A DNA stretch of 64,000 nucleotides from JAKANT01 sp035502095 (lineage in GTDB: Bacteria; Pseudomonadota; Gammaproteobacteria; Burkholderiales; Burkholderiaceae_F): the NCBI GenBank assembly GCA_035502095.1, contig DATJUX010000044.1:1-64000 (forward strand), in the 5' to 3' direction. The notes under the pieces are model-generated. The model did not search any database, had not been told where the DNA came from, and worked only from the letters and a program-made list of their open reading frames with translations. Shown here in pieces: positions 34,514 to 43,538 of this stretch. Every line of letters begins with the position of its first letter. The first letter of the stretch is position 1. The position numbers and the translations under genes were made by a program.

Positions 34514-34840
34514 ATGAATGCAATCGGGCGGTCCGCGGCGAACAAATACACGTCGTTTCGCGAGTTCTACCCGTTCTACCTCAGCGAGCACAGCAACCGC
34601 ACTTGCCGTCGCCTGCATTTTATCGGCTCGACGCTCACGCTCGTGTGCCTTGGGCTTCTGATCGGCAGCGGCAACGGATGGTGGCTACTGGCGACGGTGC
34701 TGGCAGGCTATGGATTCGCGTGGATCGGGCACTTCGTGTTCGAGAAGAACCGCCCGGCCTCCTTCAAGCAGCCCGTCTACTCGTTCATGGGTGACTGGGT
34801 CATGTACAAGGACATCTGGACCGGGCGCATCCGGTTCTAG
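34514..34840 (+). CDS. Mpo1-like (DUF962) protein
   Basis: A 108-residue membrane protein of the Mpo1/DUF962 family. FREFYPFYLSEHSNRTCRRL with HFIGSTLTLVCLGLL and GYGFAWIGHFVFEKNRPASF carry the conserved histidines that in yeast Mpo1 bind iron for alpha-oxidation of 2-hydroxy fatty acids. Two short hydrophobic segments lie between them. AGGAGG precedes the ATG. Its stop overlaps the stop of the convergent YihY gene by four bases. Confidence 0.85.
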   Translation: MNAIGRSAANKYTSFREFYPFYLSEHSNRTCRRLHFIGSTLTLVCLGLLIGSGNGWWLLATVLAGYGFAWIGHFVFEKNRPASFKQPVYSFMGDWVMYKDIWTGRIRF

Positions 34841-36162
34841 GGTCCGCTCGGGGAGACGGTGCGCTGGGCGAACAGTTCGGCGAGCGGACGCCGGATCCAG
34901 TCCGCCGCCAGACCGTCCGTCATCCAGGTGGCGAGCCCGTCCACGTCGCGCGTGATCAGCGTGTTGCTCGGATCGACGGCATGGCGCCCGAACAGCGGCA
35001 CGAGGTTCGCTTGCGCCGGATTCGCAGTCAGCAACCATTCGCCCACGTGCCGGCCGTCCAGCGGCGCGACGTAGCCGAGGCCCTCGAGGTCGTTCAGAAG
35101 GCGCTCGACCTGCTCGGGATAAGTCCGGACGTGCAGGGCGAGTGCCTTCGTGGTCATGCGGCCGCCCTCCTTCGCGTCAACGAGCGCGTGGTAGAGCGCC
35201 GCCAGCAGCGCAACGGAGGTGACGAAGCGATTGCCCGCGCGCGTTTCGTCGGCGAAGCGCGTCAGGCGCAACATCGGCAGCGTCGCCGCGATTGCCGCGC
35301 CGAACAGGGTGACCCACCACGAGATATAGACCCAGAGCAGAAACACCGGCAGCGCGGCAAACGCTCCATAGATGGACTGGTAAGTGCCGCGTGCGATGTA
35401 GAGGGCGAACACCGCCTTCGCGGCCTCCGAGAGGGCCGAGGCCACGAAGCTTCCCACCAGCGCATCGCGCCAGAGCACCGGCCGGTTCGGCACGAACACG
35501 TACATCGCGGCGAATGCGAATCCGCCGACGGCAAGCGGCACCAGGTCGAGGGCATCGTGCACGATCGGCGGCAGTTCCTGCACGACTCGCCCCGAGATTG
35601 CCCCCAGGTACGAAGTCAGCGCAAGCGATCCACCGACAAGAAGCGGGCCGATCGTGATCAAGGCCCAGTAGATGAGCACGCGCTGGGCGAGCGGCCTGCG
35701 CTGGCGCACCTGCCAAATGTCGTTCAGGACCCGGTCCACCGTGAGAATCATCAGCAGCGCCGCCGCGAACAGGAACGCGAGGCCGACGGCGGTCAGGCGC
35801 GTGGCCTGGCTCGAGAATTCCTTCAGGTAGCGCAGGATGACGCTGGAGATCTGCTCCGGCACCAGGTTCGTGATCAGTGTCTTCTCGAGCGCGCTCCGGT
35901 ATTCGGCGAACAACGGGAAGGCGCTGAAGACCGCGAGCGCGACGGCGAGCAGCGGAACCAGCGAAAGGACCGTCGTGAATGTCAGGCTGCCCGCCACTTC
36001 GGAGAGCCGCACCGCGCGCGCGCGCCGGCCCGCAAACGCCACGACGTCGCGCGCATGATCCAGCCATGGCCCGACGCGCGCCAGCGCGTTATGCAGGCGC
36101 GGAATCCGTGCACCGGCGCGCGCATACCAGGGTACGTTCGGGGTCACGGACGGTGTTGCCAT
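34837..36162 (-). CDS. YihY/BrkB family inner-membrane protein
   Basis: A 441-residue protein. The N-terminal 300 residues have six membrane segments with the family patterns LTFTTVLSLVPLLAVALAVF, AALLMILTVDRVLNDIW and GAFAALPVFLLWVYISWWV. The C-terminal part (about 315-441) is soluble and looks like a winged helix with GRMTTKALALHVRTYPEQVE. The family was once called ribonuclease BN, but its real function is not settled. It is divergent from the WrbA-like gene. Confidence 0.88.
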   Translation of the reverse strand: MATPSVTPNVPWYARAGARIPRLHNALARVGPWLDHARDVVAFAGRRARAVRLSEVAGSLTFTTVLSLVPLLAVALAVFSAFPLFAEYRSALEKTLITNLVPEQISSVILRYLKEFSSQATRLTAVGLAFLFAAALLMILTVDRVLNDIWQVRQRRPLAQRVLIYWALITIGPLLVGGSLALTSYLGAISGRVVQELPPIVHDALDLVPLAVGGFAFAAMYVFVPNRPVLWRDALVGSFVASALSEAAKAVFALYIARGTYQSIYGAFAALPVFLLWVYISWWVTLFGAAIAATLPMLRLTRFADETRAGNRFVTSVALLAALYHALVDAKEGGRMTTKALALHVRTYPEQVERLLNDLEGLGYVAPLDGRHVGEWLLTANPAQANLVPLFGRHAVDPSNTLITRDVDGLATWMTDGLAADWIRRPLAELFAQRTVSPSGP

Positions 36163-36217
36163 GTCGGGTCAATACAATCGGGACAGGCCTTCTTTCGCTA
36201 GGCCGTCAGCGCGCGAA

Positions 36218-36808
36218 ATGGACATCCTCGTTCTCTACTACAGCCGCAATGGTGCCACGCGCCGCCTCGCCGATCTGGTGGCATCCGGCATCGATGCGGT
36301 CGCCGGCACGCACGCGCGCCTGCGCACCGTGCCACCGGTGGCGCCAACCACGGAGATTGCAGCGCCGCCCGTACCGCCTTCCGGCAGTCCGTACGTCGAA
36401 CTGCGTGACCTCGAAGAGTGCGGCGGGCTCGCGCTCGGATCGCCGACACGCTTCGGCAACATGGCCGCGCCGCTGAAGCACTTCCTGGATAGCACCGGGA
36501 CGCTCTGGCAGTCGGGCATCCTCGCAGGCAAACCCGCCGCGCTGTTCACATCGACGAGCACGCTGCATGGTGGCCAGGAAAGCACGCTGATCTCGATGAT
36601 GCTGCCGCTGCTTCACCATGGAATGCTCATCGTCGGCCTTCCCTATACCGAACGGGATCTGCACGAGACGACCGGTGGCGGTACCCCTTACGGCGCGAGT
36701 CACTACGCGCGCGGTGCCGCGCAAGTGGCGCCGACCGAAGCCGAGAAGCGTCTCGCCGTCGCGCTGGGCCGGCGCCTCGCGCTGATTGCGCTGCAGGTGG
36801 CACGCTAG
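36218..36808 (+). CDS. NAD(P)H:quinone oxidoreductase (WrbA-like flavodoxin fold)
   Basis: A 196-residue flavodoxin-fold protein. ILVLYYSRNGATRRLADLV is the FMN phosphate loop, GLALGSPTRFGNMAAPLKHF and STSTLHGGQESTLISMML are WrbA motifs, and TTGGGTPYGASHYA follows. Such enzymes reduce quinones by two electrons. The frame extends to an ATG at 36161, but that lies over the divergent YihY start; 36218 gives the normal N-terminus. Confidence 0.9.
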   Translation: MDILVLYYSRNGATRRLADLVASGIDAVAGTHARLRTVPPVAPTTEIAAPPVPPSGSPYVELRDLEECGGLALGSPTRFGNMAAPLKHFLDSTGTLWQSGILAGKPAALFTSTSTLHGGQESTLISMMLPLLHHGMLIVGLPYTERDLHETTGGGTPYGASHYARGAAQVAPTEAEKRLAVALGRRLALIALQVAR

Positions 36809-36849
36809 CCTCGTTCCGCAGGCACCGGACTTCCGAAGGACACGATCCA

Positions 36850-38253
36850 ATGAATCTGCTCGACGCGCTGCGCGGGATCGTCGGCACCGCGAATGTGCTG
36901 GTCGAACCCGCGGCAACCGAACCTTATCTGGTCGACTGGCGCAAGCGTTACCGGGGCGCGGCGCTCGCGGTGGTGCGCCCGGGCAATACGCGCGAAGTGG
37001 CCCAGGTCGTGGCCGCCTGCGCGAGCGCAAACACGGCGATGCTTCCGCAGGGAGGCAACACCGGACTGGTGGGCGGCGGCACGCCGGATTCGAGCGGAAG
37101 CGCGGTGCTCGTCAGTCTGCAGCGAATGACCCGCGTGCGCGCGGTCGACCTCGACAACGACACCATCACGGTCGAGGCGGGGTGCATATTGCAGTCGGTG
37201 CAGGAGGCGGCGCGTGCACGCGGCCGGCTGTTCCCGCTCAGCCTCGCGGCCGAGGGCTCGGCAACGATCGGCGGGAACCTCGCGACCAACGCGGGCGGGA
37301 CGCAGGTGCTGCGGTATGGCAACGCGCGCGAATTGACGCTCGGCCTCGAGGTGGTGCTCGCATCGGGAGAAATCTGGAACGGCCTGCGCGCCTTGCGCAA
37401 GGACAACACCGGATACGATCTCAAGCAGCTTTTCATCGGCTCGGAAGGCACCCTGGGGATTATCACCGCCGCGACGCTGAAGCTTTTTCCATTGCCGCGC
37501 TCGCAGGTCACGGCATTCGCCGCGCTGCCTTCCCTGCCCGCTGCTGCCAGGCTGCTCGAACTGGCCCGCGCCGGCGCCGGTCCAGGCCTGACCGCGTTCG
37601 AGGTGATGTCGGCCCGGTGCATCAAACGCGCCTTGGGCGAGTTGCCGCGCCTGCGTGCGCCGCTGCCTGTCACCGCGCCCTGGTACGTGCTGCTGGAGAT
37701 CTCGGATCACGCAGACGAAGCGCACGCCGCCGGGGTGCTGGAGACCGTCCTGGGCGGCGCCTTCGAAGCGGGCGTCGTCGAGGACTCGGTGATCGCGGCA
37801 TCGCTCGAGCAATCGCATTCGCTGTGGGAGATTCGAGAGGGGATCCCCGAAGCCCACGCCAAGGCGGGTGGCAACGTCAAGCACGATATCGCGCTGCCTG
37901 TCTCCGCAATCCCGGCTTTTGTCGAGGAGACGAATGCACGGCTCGCCGAGCGCTTCCCATGGATCGAACCGGCCGTCTTCGGCCATCTCGGAGACGGCAA
38001 CCTGCACTACAACATGGGCACCCGCGCCGGCACACCGATCACCGTGGCGTTCGAACACGAACGCGAGATCAACGGGATCGTCCATGCGGCAGTCGCGGCG
38101 CGCGGGGGCTCGATCAGCGCCGAGCACGGAATCGGCCAGCTAAAGCGCGACGTGCTCCCGGACTATAAGTCGGCGCTCGAACTAAGGCTGATGCGGCAGA
38201 TCAAACAGACATTTGATCCCGGCGGCCTGATGAATCCGGGCAAGCTGCTGTAG
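36850..38253 (+). CDS. FAD-binding oxidase of the GlcD / D-2-hydroxyacid dehydrogenase type
   Basis: A 467-residue flavoprotein. The FAD-binding PCMH domain (about 38-215) shows AMLPQGGNTGLVGGGTP, EGSATIGGNLATNAGGTQVL and YDLKQLFIGSEGTLGIIT. The C-terminal FAD-linked oxidase domain ends with FGHLGDGNLHYNMG, SAEHGIGQLKRD and FDPGGLMNPGKLL. This family oxidises D-2-hydroxyglutarate, D-lactate or glycolate; the precise substrate is unclear. A GAAGGACACGATCCA leader precedes the ATG. Confidence 0.9.
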   Translation: MNLLDALRGIVGTANVLVEPAATEPYLVDWRKRYRGAALAVVRPGNTREVAQVVAACASANTAMLPQGGNTGLVGGGTPDSSGSAVLVSLQRMTRVRAVDLDNDTITVEAGCILQSVQEAARARGRLFPLSLAAEGSATIGGNLATNAGGTQVLRYGNARELTLGLEVVLASGEIWNGLRALRKDNTGYDLKQLFIGSEGTLGIITAATLKLFPLPRSQVTAFAALPSLPAAARLLELARAGAGPGLTAFEVMSARCIKRALGELPRLRAPLPVTAPWYVLLEISDHADEAHAAGVLETVLGGAFEAGVVEDSVIAASLEQSHSLWEIREGIPEAHAKAGGNVKHDIALPVSAIPAFVEETNARLAERFPWIEPAVFGHLGDGNLHYNMGTRAGTPITVAFEHEREINGIVHAAVAARGGSISAEHGIGQLKRDVLPDYKSALELRLMRQIKQTFDPGGLMNPGKLL

Positions 38254-38361
38254 CGGGGCGGTTCGGCCCGACGTACGGTCGATTCAGGTCGCGCGAATAG
38301 ATCATCACCCGGTTGCTGCGCGGGATCTCTTGGTTAGACTCGCATGCAACCATGGGAGACG

Positions 38362-38805
38362 ATGATGTTGCGCCCTTGTGTTGCCGCGTTCTTGGGTCTG
38401 GCACTCCTCGGGAGCGCGGTCGGCGCCGAGCCGGTGTTTCGCTGCGAAGGCAAGGACGGACGGGTGACGTATAGCGATTCACCCTGCCCCTCGGACAGTC
38501 GCACGGCGCGCAAGCTTGACGAGGCACCCCCCGTTTCGACGGCTGCCGGCAAGGAAGCTCCGCGCGACGCGCGCGAGGCCGGTCAGATCGCTCAAAGCCG
38601 CACCGGCACGCCGGATGCGCTGCAGGAGAGCCGGCAACTCGACGAACAGATTGCCGCAACGCGACGCGAGTGCGCGGACTTGTCGCGGAGCGTCGAGTAC
38701 GCGAAGCAGGACCTTGACGCGGCCACCCCGAACCAGCGCTCGACCGCGGAACTGGCGCTGCGGCGTGCCCAGGATCAGTACGCCCTGATTTGCCCGCACA
38801 AATGA
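38362..38805 (+). CDS. DUF4124 domain protein (first of a pair)
   Basis: A 147-residue exported protein. A signal peptide (MMLRPCVAAFLGLALLGSAV GAE) is followed by the DUF4124 motif VFRCEGKDGRVTYSDSPCP, with two cysteines, and a charged helical C-terminal part with further cysteines (REC, ICPHK). A GGGAGA site favours the ATG at 38362 over 38344. Function of DUF4124 proteins is not established. Its stop overlaps the next gene's ATG (ATGA). Confidence 0.8.
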   Translation: MMLRPCVAAFLGLALLGSAVGAEPVFRCEGKDGRVTYSDSPCPSDSRTARKLDEAPPVSTAAGKEAPRDAREAGQIAQSRTGTPDALQESRQLDEQIAATRRECADLSRSVEYAKQDLDAATPNQRSTAELALRRAQDQYALICPHK

Positions 38806-39260
38806 GCGCGCGCTCGCGCGCAGCCGCCGCCCTCGCCGCGGCTGGCCTGTTTTGCGCCGCACCGGTGCCCGCCCAGCAGGTGCAGCGCTGCGAGTCGCCC
38901 GACGGCAAGGTCACCTACTCGAACACGCAGTGCCCGGAGGGCACGCAGGCGGTGCGCAAGATCGAACCCGATACTGGCCCGAGCGCGGCCGATCAAAAGG
39001 CGGCACGTGACCGGGCGCAGCAGCATTCGCGCGAACTGGACAAGCTCGAGAAACAGCGCCAGAAGGACGAGGAAAAGGCTGCGCGCGAGCGCGCCGCGGC
39101 GGAGTCGAAACAGGCGAAGCAAGATGCCGAGTGCCGCAAACTCGAAGCCAAGGTGCGCATGGCACGCGAGGAGTTCGACAATGCCACCCTCGAGCAGCGC
39201 CAGCGCGCGGATCGCAAGCTGCGTCAAGCCGAGGATCAGGCGGCCGTCTGCAAGAAATGA
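38802..39260 (+). CDS. DUF4124 domain protein (second of a pair)
   Basis: A 152-residue exported protein with signal peptide (AAAALAAAGLFCAAPVPAQQ) and the same DUF4124 motif VQRCESPDGKVTYSNTQCP. A long charged helix, probably coiled coil, follows (about 60-150), ending QAAVCKK. It overlaps the upstream copy by 4 bases and shares its plan, so the two look like a tandem duplication that has diverged. Confidence 0.8.
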   Translation: MSARSRAAAALAAAGLFCAAPVPAQQVQRCESPDGKVTYSNTQCPEGTQAVRKIEPDTGPSAADQKAARDRAQQHSRELDKLEKQRQKDEEKAARERAAAESKQAKQDAECRKLEAKVRMAREEFDNATLEQRQRADRKLRQAEDQAAVCKK

Positions 39261-39287
39261 ACAACCGGCACGCCTGCGCGCGCCGGA

Positions 39288-40277
39288 TCAGCCAGCCGCG
39301 AACACGGCCTCGGCGGCGCACAGCGTCGCCGTGCCATGTCGAGCGAGAAACGCGGGGTCGCTCAGGTGCCGGCGCCAAAGGCGCGCGTTCGGCTGACCGT
39401 GATACAGCCCGAGCATGTGACCCGTCACCGCACGCGGCGGGATTTCGTTCACTGCCATCCGCTCGAGGTAGCGCCCCATCCTCGCCACTACTTCGGCGCG
39501 CGACGGTGCCGGCGCAATGTCGTTGAAGATGCGCGCGTCGACGCCGGCAAGCAGATATGGATCCTGATACGCAGCGCGGCCGAGCATGACGCCGTCGACG
39601 TGCTCGAGTTCCGCCTGCGCCTGGGCGAGCGACCTGAGCCCGCCGTTCAGGACGAACGTCGCAGACGGAAATTCGGCGCGCAGCCGGTGCACGTACGCGT
39701 AGCGCAGCGGCGGCACTTCGCGGTTTTCTTTCGGACTCAACCCCTTCAACCACGCGTTGCGCGCGTGCACGAGGAACGCCGCACACCCGGCATCATGCAC
39801 CGCGCCGACGAAATCCCGGACAAAACCGTAGGCCTCGGTCCGGTCGAGGCCGATGCGATGCTTGACCGTCACCGGAACGCGCACGGCGTCTCGCATCGCT
39901 CGCACGCATTCGGCGACGAGCGCTGGTTCGGCCATCAGGCAGGCGCCGAACGATCCGCGTGCGACGCGCTCCGAAGGACAGCCGCAGTTGAGGTTGATCT
40001 CCGTGTAGCCCCAGCCTTCGCCCAGCTTCGCGCAGCGTGCCAGGTCGGCGGGGTCGCTGCCGCCCAGTTGGAGCGCCAACGGGTGTTCCGCCGGGTCGAA
40101 ATCGAGATGACGCCGCACGTCTCCATGCAGCAACGCACCCGTGGTGATCATCTCCGTGTAAAGGCGCGCACGCCGCGACAACTGCCGGTGGAAGTAGCGG
40201 CAGTGGCGATCGGTGCAGTCCATCATCGGCGCAACGCAAAAGCGCCACGGCGAATGCGGGGTCGCTGGCAGATCCAC
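39288..40277 (-). CDS. dusA: tRNA-dihydrouridine(20/20a) synthase
   Basis: A 329-residue FMN enzyme that reduces U20/U20a in tRNA. It opens PWRFCVAPMMDCTDRHCRYF; the catalytic cysteine is in INLNCGCPSERVARGSFGAC, and VTVKHRIGLDR and FLVHARNAWLKGLSPKENR are DusA motifs. The start appears to be GTG at 40277; an in-frame ATG exists only inside the conserved N-terminus. It converges on the DUF4124 pair and follows a solute-binding protein gene by 22 bases. Confidence 0.95.
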   Translation of the reverse strand: MDLPATPHSPWRFCVAPMMDCTDRHCRYFHRQLSRRARLYTEMITTGALLHGDVRRHLDFDPAEHPLALQLGGSDPADLARCAKLGEGWGYTEINLNCGCPSERVARGSFGACLMAEPALVAECVRAMRDAVRVPVTVKHRIGLDRTEAYGFVRDFVGAVHDAGCAAFLVHARNAWLKGLSPKENREVPPLRYAYVHRLRAEFPSATFVLNGGLRSLAQAQAELEHVDGVMLGRAAYQDPYLLAGVDARIFNDIAPAPSRAEVVARMGRYLERMAVNEIPPRAVTGHMLGLYHGQPNARLWRRHLSDPAFLARHGTATLCAAEAVFAAG

Positions 40278-40299
40278 AGCGGGGATTATCGCCGCTGCT

Positions 40300-40998
40300 T
40301 CAGGCCTCGAATCCTCCTACCCGGCGCAAAGGCAGAGTCGTGTCACTGGTGATGCGCGCGACGAACCGCCGCGCCAGCGCAGGCTCGCGCGCGCGCGTGA
40401 CGACGGCGACCGAATATTCCGTCTTCAATTCGAACCCGGCGGGAAGACTTCCGACGAGGGCCACGCCCGGCGTGTAAAGGATTTCGGTGACCTGCGTGCA
40501 ACCGATCGCGTCTGGGTCGGCCGCGGCGGCGAGATCACTCATTGCCGCAGCCCCGTTCGGAAACGCGCGCAGCCGCGTCTGCATCGCTGAAAGGATCTCC
40601 AGACGTCGCAGCACCGCGATGCAGTGGATCCCGGCGGTCGCGCGTTGCGGATCGGGCAGGCAAACCGCGGATGCGGCGAGGAACGTGCGCCGGAGGTCGT
40701 CGCCGGTCGCGATCGCCGGCAATGCGTTGCCCGCCGGCGCGGCGATCCCGGTCGACACGTGACCGAGGGACACCCGCGTATCGATGGCGCCTTCGCCGGC
40801 AAGATCGTCGAGCAGCTTGCCGCTCAATATGAGTACATCACAGGGCGCGCCGGCCTCCAATTGCTCGCGAATCGCTCCGACCGCACCGAACGTCGTTCGC
40901 AGGACGATTCTCTCCTCGCTCTCGACCGCCTGCTTGAGGCCGAGCACGACCGCCTTCGCGGCACCGGCACTGAGTACGAAAAGTTCGCGCACGCTCAC
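40300..40998 (-). CDS. Substrate-binding protein, ModA-like
   Basis: A 232-residue protein of the periplasmic binding protein II fold resembling ModA/ABC molybdate-type receptors: LFVLSAGAAKAVVLGLKQAV, TTFGAVGAIREQLEAGAPCD with VLILSGKLLDDLAGEGAI, and GCTQVTEILYTPGVALVG. No signal peptide is seen, which is odd for a periplasmic receptor. It starts with GTG at 40998, overlapping the stop of the upstream Bug-type gene (GTGA); a second GTG at 40992 has better ribosome-site spacing. No permease or ATPase gene accompanies it, so it may be a soluble sensor or enzyme-like relative. Confidence 0.75.
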   Translation of the reverse strand: MSVRELFVLSAGAAKAVVLGLKQAVESEERIVLRTTFGAVGAIREQLEAGAPCDVLILSGKLLDDLAGEGAIDTRVSLGHVSTGIAAPAGNALPAIATGDDLRRTFLAASAVCLPDPQRATAGIHCIAVLRRLEILSAMQTRLRAFPNGAAAMSDLAAAADPDAIGCTQVTEILYTPGVALVGSLPAGFELKTEYSVAVVTRAREPALARRFVARITSDTTLPLRRVGGFEA

Positions 40999-42008
40999 TG
41001 CTCCGGTTTGGCGCCCGAGATCCTCACGATGCGCGCCCATTTCGCGATGTCGTCGGCGACGAACCGCTCGAACTCGTCTGCGCTCATCGCCATCGGCGTG
41101 GCTCCCTGCCGCGCCCACTCCGCGCGCACGTCGTCACGACGCGTGATCTTCCGCACCTCGACGTTCAGCCGCGTCACGATCGCCGCGGGAGTCGCGCGCG
41201 GCGCCATCAGGCCGAGCCAGATCACCGCTTCGTAGCCCGGCACACCGGCTTCGCCGATCGTCGGCGTGGCCGGCAGCACCGTGGAGCGAAGGCGCCCCGA
41301 CGTTCCGAGGGCGCGCACCTTTCCGGCTCTTACCTGCTCGGCCATGGTCGTCACGGCATCGAACATCATGTCGACCTGCCCACCGATCACATCCGCGCGT
41401 GCGCCGGAACTGCCGCGATACGGCACATGCAGGATGTCGACCCCGGCCATCGCCTTGAAGAGTTCGCCCGCCATGTGATACGGCGTTCCGGGCCCCGACG
41501 ATGCGTAAGTCAGCGTGCCGGGCCGTGAGCGCGCCAGCTCGAGCAATTCCTTCAGCGAGTTCACCGGCACCTCGCGGTTGACCACCAGGACCAGGTCGGA
41601 GCAGTTGATCGGTGCGATCGGAACGAAGTCGCGCAGCAGCCCATACGGCTTCGAGGGAATCAGCGTCTCGTTGACCGTGTGGGTGTTCGACATCAGGAGC
41701 AGCGTGTAACCGTCCGGCGGTGCCTTGGCAACGGCATCCGTACCGATGATCGAGCCGGCACCGGGGCGGTCGTCGACGAGGACGGGCTGGCCAAATACCT
41801 CCTGGAGACGCTGGCCCAGGAAGCGCGCATAGATATCGGCCGGACCCCCGGAGGCAAAGGGCACGATGATGCGGATGGGACGCGCCGGATATTCCTGTGC
41901 ACGCGCCGCCGTCCCGGCCCACGACGCGAGCGCGACAAACGCCAGGCAAACGGTGCGACGCGCAAGGCGGTCCACGGGAATCCTGCGACGAGATATACCG
42001 ATGTCCAT
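40995..42008 (-). CDS. Bug-type (TctC family) periplasmic solute-binding protein
   Basis: A 337-residue receptor of the tripartite tricarboxylate transporter family, greatly expanded in Burkholderiales. A signal peptide ends near AARAQ (residue about 36). YPARPIRIIVPFASGGPADI, PVLVDDRPGAGSIIGTDAVA, GLLRDFVPIAPINCSDLVLV, DILHVPYRGSSGARADVIGG and PATPTIGEAGVPGYEAVIWL are diagnostic. TctA/TctB partners are not in the window. The ATG at 42008 is divergent from the VOC protein gene. Confidence 0.92.
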   Translation of the reverse strand: MDIGISRRRIPVDRLARRTVCLAFVALASWAGTAARAQEYPARPIRIIVPFASGGPADIYARFLGQRLQEVFGQPVLVDDRPGAGSIIGTDAVAKAPPDGYTLLLMSNTHTVNETLIPSKPYGLLRDFVPIAPINCSDLVLVVNREVPVNSLKELLELARSRPGTLTYASSGPGTPYHMAGELFKAMAGVDILHVPYRGSSGARADVIGGQVDMMFDAVTTMAEQVRAGKVRALGTSGRLRSTVLPATPTIGEAGVPGYEAVIWLGLMAPRATPAAIVTRLNVEVRKITRRDDVRAEWARQGATPMAMSADEFERFVADDIAKWARIVRISGAKPEQ

Positions 42009-42083
42009 GATATGAGCGCGACACCTCGTAGGCATGGCGATTTCATCCATACTGGCGCCACCGAACGGCTCCCGAGCAGACCG

Positions 42084-42470
42084 ATGAGCGACTTCAATTC
42101 GCGCGACAACCGCGCCGTCTGGTTCGACATTTCGGTCGAAAACCTGGATCGCGCGCAGGCTTTCTACACCGCCGTGCTCGGCATCAAGGAGCATCGCGAG
42201 CAGTTCGAGGGCTATTCGTTCTACGTGCTCGCCCACAGCGAGGGCAACGGCGGGTGCGTTGTGCCGCGCAAGGAGTCCATCAGCGGCGCCGCCGGGATCC
42301 TCGTGTACCTGAACGTCGACGGGCCGATTCGCGACGCCTGTGCCCGGGTGACGAAGCAGGGCGGCCGCATCACGCAGGAGATCCATGCGACCGGGCCGCA
42401 CGGCTTCCGGGCCATGGTCGTCGACAGCAAAGGCAACCGTATCGCTCTTCACTCAACGACCGACACGTGA
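42084..42470 (+). CDS. VOC family (glyoxalase/dioxygenase-fold) protein
   Basis: A 128-residue single-domain protein of the vicinal oxygen chelate fold. VWFDISVENLDRAQAFYTAV with LGIKEH and the second module LVYLNVDGPIRDACARVTKQ with GFRAMVVDSKGNRIALHS match predicted lactoylglutathione-lyase-like VOC proteins. The frame extends to an ATG at 42012; 42084 is chosen for its GAG-containing leader and normal N-terminus. The downstream SMP-30 gene starts within its stop codon. Confidence 0.82.
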   Translation: MSDFNSRDNRAVWFDISVENLDRAQAFYTAVLGIKEHREQFEGYSFYVLAHSEGNGGCVVPRKESISGAAGILVYLNVDGPIRDACARVTKQGGRITQEIHATGPHGFRAMVVDSKGNRIALHSTTDT

Positions 42471-43345
42471 GCGCGACCCGTCTGGTGGAGCCGGTCGAAC
42501 TCGTCGTCTCCAGGTTTGTCGCCGGCGGCCTGGTGTTCCCCGAAGGGCCGCGCTGGCACGCTGGAGAACTGTGGTTCTCCGACATGCTCGGCGGCGCGGT
42601 CATGCGCGTGTCCGCGAGCGGCACGCTGCACCGGGTCGTCGAGGTCGCAGGCCAGCCGTCAGGGCTCGGCTGGTTGCCCGACGGGCGGCTGTTGATCGTT
42701 TCGATGCGTGAGCGTCGCCTCCTGGCGCTCGACTCTGGCAAGACCACCGCAGTCGCTGACCTGTCATCGCTAGCCCCCGAACAATGCAACGACATGGTCG
42801 TCGACGCCCAGGGGCGTGCCTACATCGGCAACTTCGGTTTCGACCTTCCCGGCGGCGCGCCGCCAATGCCCACTGGTCTCGTCCTGGTCGCACCAGACGG
42901 CACTGCGCGCACGGCCGCCGACGGCCTGCTATTTCCCAACGGCTGCGTGATCACACCGGATGGCAAGACCCTGATTGTGGGTGAGACCTTCGGCGCACGC
43001 CTGACCGCCTTCAGCATTGCACCTGACGGATCGTTGCACTCGCGTCGCACCTTTGCATCTTTGCCCGGCCGGTCACCCGACGGCATCTGTCTCGATGCGG
43101 AGAATGGTGTGTGGGTCGCATCGCCACCGACACGAGAGGTGCTGCGCGTCTGCGCCGGTGGCCGGATCACGCACCGTGTCGCGACCGCCAGTCAGGCTAT
43201 CGCATGTGCGCTCGGCGGTTCCGACCGATGCGAACTCTTCGTCCTGAGTGGTCATGTCTCGTTCGACCCACCCAAGGCGCGCAAGTACCGCAGCGGCCGG
43301 ATCGACTCACTGCGCGTCGAGATCCCAGGCGCAGGACTCCCATAG
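42467..43345 (+). CDS. SMP-30/gluconolactonase-like beta-propeller
   Basis: A 292-residue six-bladed beta-propeller of the SMP-30/gluconolactonase family. GGLVFPEGPRWHAGELWFSD (metal-binding Glu), PSGLGWLPDGRLLIVSM, QCNDMVVDAQGRAYIGNFGF and PNGCVITPDGKTLIVGETFG, RSPDGICLDAENGVWVASP are hallmarks. Members hydrolyse sugar or other lactones. It starts with GTG at 42467 overlapping the VOC stop (GTGA). With the neighbouring Bug receptor this may be a small uptake-and-degradation cluster. Confidence 0.88.
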   Translation: MSATRLVEPVELVVSRFVAGGLVFPEGPRWHAGELWFSDMLGGAVMRVSASGTLHRVVEVAGQPSGLGWLPDGRLLIVSMRERRLLALDSGKTTAVADLSSLAPEQCNDMVVDAQGRAYIGNFGFDLPGGAPPMPTGLVLVAPDGTARTAADGLLFPNGCVITPDGKTLIVGETFGARLTAFSIAPDGSLHSRRTFASLPGRSPDGICLDAENGVWVASPPTREVLRVCAGGRITHRVATASQAIACALGGSDRCELFVLSGHVSFDPPKARKYRSGRIDSLRVEIPGAGLP

Positions 43346-43538
43346 TCGGGCGCACGGGTTTGCAAGTCCTGCAACGCCCGCGCAATCGCACAGCGGCGCA
43401 AGCAAGGCGGACGAAATTCACCCATCGGGCGCGCACGCATTTGAGTCTGCGCAGGTTGCATTCCGTCGCAGCGCGGTTGGTACGACCCGCGGCGCCTCAT
43501 AGAGTGCGCGGGGGTGGATTGATTCATCAGCGGGAGAA

